Assembly (NCBI GenBank): GCA_905480105.1
Contig: CAJQPC010000015.1
Span: 1 to 54,064 of the forward strand
DNA length: 54,064 nucleotides
Direction: 5' to 3'
Source of the DNA: an uncultured bacterium
GTDB taxonomy: Bacteria; Myxococcota_A; UBA796; CAJQPC01
Made by a program: the position numbers and the translations under genes. Shown one piece after another: positions 48,711-54,064 of the stretch. The first letter of the stretch is position 1; the number at the start of each line of letters is the position of its first letter. The notes beneath the pieces were generated by a model. The model searched no databases, was not told where the DNA came from, and saw nothing but the letters and a program-made list of their open reading frames with translations.

Positions 48711-51544
48711 CAGAAGATCTCCACGGTGTCGCCGGCGCCGGTCTGTCCGACCTCGCCCACCACGTTGTCGGGCACGGTACCCGGAATGAAGGGCATCGGG
48801 CGACCGCCGCGCGCCACGTTGCCGTTGCTCTCGTCGATGGAGACGGTGACGGCACCTGGGATGCGATCGAAGGGTCTGTCCATCTTCTTGGTCCAGGCCT
48901 TCTCCATGAAGGCCATCCACATAGGGAGTGACACCCGACCACCCGTCGAGGACATGCCCATGCTGCGCGGGGTGTCGTAGCCCGCCCAGGTGGTGGTCAC
49001 GATGCCGGCGGAGAAGCCGGTGAACCAGCCGTCCTTAAAGTCGTTGGTTGTGCCTGTCTTGCCGGCCACGTGCAGACCCAAGCGGTTGGTCGCGGCGCCG
49101 GTGCCTGCAGTGGCGACCTGGCGCAGCAGCCAGGTGACGATGCCAGCGACCGTGGGGTCCAAGACCTGGGGATGTACGATCTGATTGTGGGACTCCAGTA
49201 CGATGCCGTCCCGGTCTTCGACCCGCTCGATGAAGTAGGGGTCCACCTTCTTTCCGTAGGTGGCGAAAACCGAGTAGGCGCGCGCCATCTCGATCATTGT
49301 GATGCTGCCGCTTCCCAAGCCCATGGAGAGGTCAAGCTCCATGTGGCTTTCGATGCCCAAGTTGCGCGCCATGTCGTAGACCGGCTGCAGACCGACGACA
49401 TCCAGGACCCGCACGGTCACCACGTTGCGGGACAGGGCCAGGCCCTTGCGAAGGCTGATCTCGCCAAGGTAGTCGCTACCGTAGTTACCTGGCTTCCACA
49501 TCTCCCCCCTGGTGTGGTCGTAGTAGGTCAGGGGCGCGTCGAGCACCATCGAGCCGACGGTGAACTTTCTCTCGTTCAGTGCCGCTGCATAGACGATGGG
49601 TTTGAAGGTGGAGCCTACTTGTCGCTTGGCCTGGATGGCCCTGTTGAACTCGGAGTCCTCGATGTCCACGCCGCCGACCATGGCGATGACCGCCCCGGTC
49701 TTTAGGTCGTAGGAGAGCAAGGCCCCTTGCAGTTCGGGGGACTGATAGAGCGATGCTGCGGCGCGATTTTTGGCGGCTGGGTATCCAGCCAAGTTTTCCT
49801 GTTCCCCGGCGTTTAGGCTGGCCACGGTGACTTGGATCACGTCGCCGACCTTGAGCGTGTCGGTCATGTCCGAGCTGGCTCGGTAGCGCCAGGAGCGCTC
49901 GGTGTTGGGCTCAAAACCCCACTTGGTCCACGACAAGGGAATGATCGCTTCGTGCGAGCCGATGCCCACAATGGCGTGCTTGGGTTCGACGCTGATGACC
50001 ACCGCATCAAAGCGCTCGTCAACACGAAGGCTCGACTTGGCCGGAACGGGACCTCTACGAGCGTTGTCGACGAGGAACTGGTCCATCTCGCGCATGGCCT
50101 CTTCCTGCTTGGATCGGCGGGCTTGGATCGCTGCCGTGCCAACCAAGTTCTCGAGGGGGCCGCGCCAACCAAAGAGGGAATCTTGCTCGGTGATGTGGTC
50201 GGTGACTGCGGTTTGAGCGACTTGTTGCAGCTCTAAATCACAGGTGGTGTGTACCACCAGGCCCTCGTTGTAGACCCGGTCAAAGCCGTACTCTTTGACC
50301 AAGTGACGACGCACATGCTCGGTGTAGTAGGGAGCCAACAGGCGGATAGGATTCTCCCCCTTGACCACCGTGATCTCCTCCTTTAGGGCCGCGTCGTGAT
50401 CCTCTTGGCCGATAAAGCCCTTGTCGAGCATCTGACCCAACACATAGGTCTGGCGCGCCTTGGCCTTCTCCCAGTGCCGGTGGGGGCTGTAGTCACTGGG
50501 TCTTTGGGGGAGGCCGGCCAAGATGGCTGCCTCGGCCAAGGTCAGGTCTTGCACATGCTTGTCGAAGTAGATGCGGGCGGCTGCTTCGACGCCGTAGGCC
50601 CCTGAGCCCAGGTAGATCTCGTTCAAGTACAAGTACAGAATGCGATCCTTGCTGAAACTCTCCTCGACCCGGGTGGCAAGAATCATCTCCTTGATCTTTC
50701 GGGAGATCTTCTTGTCCTTGGTCAGCAAAAAGTTCCGCGCCACCTGTTGGGTGATGGTGCTGGCACCTTGGGCCATCCCACCGGCCTGCAGATTGCGAAG
50801 CATCGCCCGGGCGATGCCCATCAAGTCCACGCCCTTGTGGTTCTCGAAGTTGGCGTCCTCCGCTGCAATAAAGGCCTGCTGCACGTGCTTGGGGATGTCC
50901 TCCATTTGCACGACGTAGCGGCGCTGCTCGTAGATCTCGCCCAGAAGCTCACCGTTGCGGTCGTAGACCACCGTTACTGTGGGAGGGCGGTAGGTCTCCA
51001 GGGTCTCCAAGGTGGGTAGATCTTGTCCGTAGTACCAAAACGCGCCAGCGAGTGCGGCCGCGCCGCCGATGCTGCACAGCAGGGTCGAGGCCAGTCCAAA
51101 GCGGGCAGTGCGTGCAAGCCAGCCGCGCTTCTTCTTGGCAGCGGGGGGCTTTTTGGTCTTGGCCCGGGAGGCCTTGGACAGGGGTGTTGCTGCTTTTGGT
51201 TCTGGAGCAGTGGATGGCCCTCGCAGCTGGGTGGGAACGACATCGGGTTCGGTGCGGGGGGGGGGCGCATGCCCGGACACGTCGGTAGGGCTTGCGCTGG
51301 GGGTCGGTCGTATGGGCAGTCGTTCCACGGGTGGAGCAGGGGGCATGGAGGCGGGAGTGTCCCCTTGGATTCGGGCACCTTTGGCGCGCAAGCGCTCTAC
51401 CAAGCCTTTGGGGTAGCTGATCGCCAGGGCCCGACCGCAGCCGGCGCATTGAACCTCTGATCCAGCTGTTGGATAGGGATCTGTCAGCCGGTGAGCGTGC
51501 GAACAGTGGGGACAGGTGATTTTAAGGGCCATCGGTCCCGCCAT
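48710..51544 (-). CDS. Penicillin-binding protein 1A with N-terminal MJ0042-type zinc ribbon
   Basis: A 944-residue bifunctional peptidoglycan synthase. Residues 1-40 carry a zinc ribbon (Cys11, Cys14, Cys33, Cys36), followed by a proline-rich linker and a basic stretch. A membrane segment lies at about 147-170. The glycosyltransferase (GT51) domain shows AAEDANFENHKG, QGASTITQQVARN and RKIKEMILATR. The transpeptidase domain has GSTFK (catalytic Ser), SRN and KTGTTND. An in-frame ATG at 51532 is an alternative start. The zinc ribbon in the cytoplasm is unusual and may bind a regulator. Confidence 0.93.
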   Translation of the reverse strand: MAGPMALKITCPHCSHAHRLTDPYPTAGSEVQCAGCGRALAISYPKGLVERLRAKGARIQGDTPASMPPAPPVERLPIRPTPSASPTDVSGHAPPPRTEPDVVPTQLRGPSTAPEPKAATPLSKASRAKTKKPPAAKKKRGWLARTARFGLASTLLCSIGGAAALAGAFWYYGQDLPTLETLETYRPPTVTVVYDRNGELLGEIYEQRRYVVQMEDIPKHVQQAFIAAEDANFENHKGVDLMGIARAMLRNLQAGGMAQGASTITQQVARNFLLTKDKKISRKIKEMILATRVEESFSKDRILYLYLNEIYLGSGAYGVEAAARIYFDKHVQDLTLAEAAILAGLPQRPSDYSPHRHWEKAKARQTYVLGQMLDKGFIGQEDHDAALKEEITVVKGENPIRLLAPYYTEHVRRHLVKEYGFDRVYNEGLVVHTTCDLELQQVAQTAVTDHITEQDSLFGWRGPLENLVGTAAIQARRSKQEEAMREMDQFLVDNARRGPVPAKSSLRVDERFDAVVISVEPKHAIVGIGSHEAIIPLSWTKWGFEPNTERSWRYRASSDMTDTLKVGDVIQVTVASLNAGEQENLAGYPAAKNRAAASLYQSPELQGALLSYDLKTGAVIAMVGGVDIEDSEFNRAIQAKRQVGSTFKPIVYAAALNERKFTVGSMVLDAPLTYYDHTRGEMWKPGNYGSDYLGEISLRKGLALSRNVVTVRVLDVVGLQPVYDMARNLGIESHMELDLSMGLGSGSITMIEMARAYSVFATYGKKVDPYFIERVEDRDGIVLESHNQIVHPQVLDPTVAGIVTWLLRQVATAGTGAATNRLGLHVAGKTGTTNDFKDGWFTGFSAGIVTTTWAGYDTPRSMGMSSTGGRVSLPMWMAFMEKAWTKKMDRPFDRIPGAVTVSIDESNGNVARGGRPMPFIPGTVPDNVVGEVGQTGAGDTVEIF

Positions 51545-51723
51545 TGGAGGTCTCGCAGCCTGTGCATGCAGGGCCGCGCTGATGGGCAGGACCTAACGAT
51601 CCGGAGATCTTGGGGCAAGGATGTGCGGGTCGTGGCCGTATAGGAACGCAGAGTGTTGAATCGACGGTCCCGAAGACGGGTCTTAGACCATGCGGCTATG
51701 CTGAACAGGCAAGAGGAGATTGA

Positions 51724-54064
51724 ATGCACACGGGTGTTGCACGCGCGGCCTTGGTTGTTGGCGTTGGACTATTGTCGATTGCGGGCTACAACTTAGTCTT
51801 TCAGGCTTCTCAGGGCGAAGGCTACAGTGCCGACGAGCTGGTCTCCAGCTTGGGCGATTTTCCTGCGAGCGCCGGTACGGGGGCTCCACACGAGCTCTCC
51901 CGTCTCAAGCTGCTCCAGCGCACCATGCATTTTGTGGACGAAAAGTATGTAGACCCTGCGAGTGTGAATCCGGACTTGATGTTCGATTCTGCGCTGGATG
52001 CGGTGGAGCGCCGCGTCTCCGAAGTGCTCTTCCAGCGAAGCGACGATGGTCAACTCCTGCACATCAGCGTGGGGGGCTACACCACCACCTTGGAGCTGCC
52101 ACCTATCGACAGCACCAGTGCGCTCCAAGACCAGCTCTCTCGCGTGGCGGGCGTTTTGGACGAGCACCTCAGCGGACAGGTGGATTCTGCGCAAGTTGAG
52201 TACGCTCTGATCAACGGTGTTCTTGGGACTTTGGATCCCCACAGCGTTCTGTTGCCCCCGGCAGACGCTGAGAACATGGACACGGAGAACTCCGGTGAGT
52301 TTGGCGGCCTGGGCATCACGATCACCTTGGTCGATGGTCTGCTCACCGTCGAGTACCCCCTAGAGGACACCCCAGCCTGGGACGCAGGTCTGGAGCCCGG
52401 CGACCAAATCGTGCGAATCAACGACGAGTCAACGGTCAACATGGACTTGCAGGAAGCGGTCTCACGCTTGCGCGGAAAAGTTGGGTCCCCAGTCACCATC
52501 TCCGTGAGCCGCGAGTCCTGGGAGGAGCCCAGGGACATCGTGATAGAGCGCGCCAAGATCAAGCTGAATCCGGTCAAGGGCACCCTCATGGATGGGGACA
52601 TTGGCTACATCAAGGTCACGAACTTCCATGCTGCGGTCAGCGGTGACATGCAAGACCAGCTGAGCAGCTTCAAGCGCCAGTCCGATGGTGGGGAAATTCA
52701 AGGGCTTGTCTTGGATCTTCGCGGAAACCCGGGAGGGTATTTGCACCAAGCCATCGAGGTCGTGGACCTATTTCTGAGCGATGGCCCCATTGTGTCCACA
52801 GTCGAACGCCAAGGGTCCAAGGTGGACGAGACCAACGCCCGTGGTGGCAACACCATTGGCTCGGAGTTCCCCATCGTGGTCTTGGTGGATGCCGGGTCAG
52901 CCTCCGCTTCGGAGATTGTGGCTGGCGCTCTGAAGAACCGCGGCCGAGCTCTGATTGTCGGCGAGACCACTTTCGGCAAGGGAAGCGTGCAGCACCTTTA
53001 CCCAAACGAGGTCGACGGCTCGAAGCTTAAGCTCACCGTTGCTCGGTACCTCACCCCAGGGGACAAGAGCATTCAGGCGGTTGGTATCCCACCCGACATC
53101 GGGCTGGACCAGACCATTTTCTACGAGATGAAGCAGGACGGCGAGACCCACACCTTGGTGTCTATGTTTGCCCGGGAGCGAGCCCTGCGCGAGGCGGACT
53201 TGGACGGGTCACTCGAACAGGGAGGCCAGGACGATGACCACTCGGTTTACAGCGTGCGCTGGTTGCGGGAGCTGAGCAGTGAGACGGAGCGTCCCCGCCG
53301 CGACAGTGTGGATACCTCAGATTTTGAGATCCAGTTCGCACGGGATGTGCTCTTGGTCTCTGCTGGCAAGTCCAGTCGAGCGGAGATGCTTGCCGGCGTA
53401 GAGAAGATCGTCTCGAAGCACGATCGGGAGCAAGCTGGACACATCCTGGGCGCCTTTAAGGAGCTTGGGGTGGACTGGAGCGACGGTACCCAGCCAACAG
53501 CGCCCGCAATCACCGCAGACCTGGACTTGGGGGACGACGGCGTTCTGCGAGCCGGCGAGGACAACACGGAAGTGATTTGGTTGCGCGCCACAAACCAGGG
53601 CGACACGCCGGTCTACCAGTCGATGGCGGTGTGCGAGAGCGGCATGCGCGACCTGAACAACCTGGAGTTTTACTTTGGGAAGCTGGAGCCAGGAGAGACC
53701 CGGAGTTTCCCGGCCTTTGTGGGCTTAGACGAGGGCTACCGAGACGAGGTCGCTGAGCTGAGCTGCGCTTGGCAGGATGCAGAAGGCATTGCCCTGGCCC
53801 AGACCCAGCACACGATACGCAGCCAATCCCAGGCCTTGCCCGAGTTCCAGTGGAGCTACAGCATCGTCGATGGTGGAGAAGGGGAGACCCGAGGCGATCA
53901 GGATGGGGTGGTCGAACAGGGGGAGCTCGTCGCCTTGAAGGTGGTGGTCACCAACGTCGGAGAGGGGGAGTCCAAGGGTGCCTTCGTGAAGTTGAAGAAC
54001 CGCGCTGGAAAGGCTGTGGACCTTCGCACTGGCTCAAGGGAGCTCGGAGCTCTTGGACCGGGAG
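51724..54064 (+). CDS. S41-family carboxy-terminal processing protease (3' partial)
   Basis: Open to the end of the window: 780 codons seen. Residues 1-23 are a signal anchor. The S41 core has the prologue EYALINGVLGTLDPHS, a PDZ domain around 200-270 (GGLGITI, GLEPGDQIVRIND), and the protease segment LDLRGNPGGY. The catalytic Ser is in DAGSASASEIVAGAL and the Lys in GETTFGKGSVQ, so it should be active. After about residue 480 the protein continues with beta-rich domains (ATNQGDTPVYQ; KVVVTNVGEGES) resembling CARDB-type cell-surface modules, an addition not seen in short CtpA. GAGGAG is 7 bases before the ATG. Confidence 0.88.
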   Translation, partial: MHTGVARAALVVGVGLLSIAGYNLVFQASQGEGYSADELVSSLGDFPASAGTGAPHELSRLKLLQRTMHFVDEKYVDPASVNPDLMFDSALDAVERRVSEVLFQRSDDGQLLHISVGGYTTTLELPPIDSTSALQDQLSRVAGVLDEHLSGQVDSAQVEYALINGVLGTLDPHSVLLPPADAENMDTENSGEFGGLGITITLVDGLLTVEYPLEDTPAWDAGLEPGDQIVRINDESTVNMDLQEAVSRLRGKVGSPVTISVSRESWEEPRDIVIERAKIKLNPVKGTLMDGDIGYIKVTNFHAAVSGDMQDQLSSFKRQSDGGEIQGLVLDLRGNPGGYLHQAIEVVDLFLSDGPIVSTVERQGSKVDETNARGGNTIGSEFPIVVLVDAGSASASEIVAGALKNRGRALIVGETTFGKGSVQHLYPNEVDGSKLKLTVARYLTPGDKSIQAVGIPPDIGLDQTIFYEMKQDGETHTLVSMFARERALREADLDGSLEQGGQDDDHSVYSVRWLRELSSETERPRRDSVDTSDFEIQFARDVLLVSAGKSSRAEMLAGVEKIVSKHDREQAGHILGAFKELGVDWSDGTQPTAPAITADLDLGDDGVLRAGEDNTEVIWLRATNQGDTPVYQSMAVCESGMRDLNNLEFYFGKLEPGETRSFPAFVGLDEGYRDEVAELSCAWQDAEGIALAQTQHTIRSQSQALPEFQWSYSIVDGGEGETRGDQDGVVEQGELVALKVVVTNVGEGESKGAFVKLKNRAGKAVDLRTGSRELGALGPG

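Noticed and set aside
1..54064. tRNA, rRNA, CRISPR arrays, insertion sequences, prophage genes
   Set aside because: I searched the gaps by eye and found no T-loop pattern, repeat-spacer array, transposase or integrase. Small RNAs could have been missed.

Overview
The window is about 54 kb of GC-rich bacterial chromosome with dense, mostly house-keeping gene content. I find 53 protein-coding genes, two of them cut by the window ends, and no rRNA, tRNA, CRISPR array, transposase or phage gene. Several features point to a Myxococcota or delta-proteobacterial relative (inference, no marker tree was possible). These are a MYXO-CTERM-like tail on a secreted protein (26877-27704), MopE-type metal-binding motifs followed by seven FG-GAP repeats in a lipoprotein (37543-39498), an MJ0042-type zinc ribbon on a penicillin-binding protein, a transmembrane Ser/Thr kinase-like protein, and many small Cys-rich lipoproteins.

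Layout. 1-4 kb: end of a double-receiver regulator, a methyltransferase, an M48 metalloprotease lipoprotein, mreB and thioredoxin. 4-9.5 kb: a heme block, starting with a J-domain/TPR protein and followed by ccsA/hemX-like, hemA, hemC, an antisense Cys-rich lipoprotein gene, and hemD. 9.5-17 kb: an isovaleryl-CoA-dehydrogenase-like enzyme, polA, divergent bfd and bfr, then an ECF sigma factor, a putative anti-sigma factor and a secreted protein. 17-25 kb: two minus-strand gene runs. One is a fused alpha/beta 2-oxoacid dehydrogenase E1, a FabD-like acyltransferase and an HD nucleotidase. The other is an AhcY paralogue, a helical-repeat protein, SixA, Ppx and a methyltransferase. 25-32 kb: true ahcY, a cyclophilin, a GNAT protein, cysC, and a GMC oxidoreductase with its small Tat partner. 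32-37.5 kb: a plus-strand run of a cNMP-binding/methyltransferase protein, a MoxR-type AAA+ ATPase, a VWA protein and an NDH-SelD fusion. 37.5-54 kb: the propeller lipoprotein, a CoaB-like protein, nucleoside and base salvage enzymes (punA, upp, hpt), a predicted pseudokinase, carbamate kinase, RNase D, RidA, PBP1A, and an S41 protease that runs off the window.

Many neighbours overlap by 4 bases (ATGA or GTGA), so the runs above are probably translationally coupled operons. Non-ATG starts with good Shine-Dalgarno spacing are common (TTG for polA, GTG for upp).

The observation I rate highest is the junction of the MoxR ATPase and the VWA gene. The ATPase reading frame ends directly after a run of nine A containing a perfect A-AAA-AAC heptamer. 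The VWA frame is open back through that run, gives an acidic and proline-rich linker, and has no well-placed ribosome-binding site of its own. A -1 shift or polymerase slippage would therefore yield both an AAA+ protein and an AAA+-linker-VWA fusion of about 586 residues, an arrangement like magnesium-chelatase I and D subunits made from one locus. Other points worth following are the predicted pseudokinase, PolA with a damaged proofreading site, the head-to-head AhcY paralogues, and the E1-FabD-HD operon.
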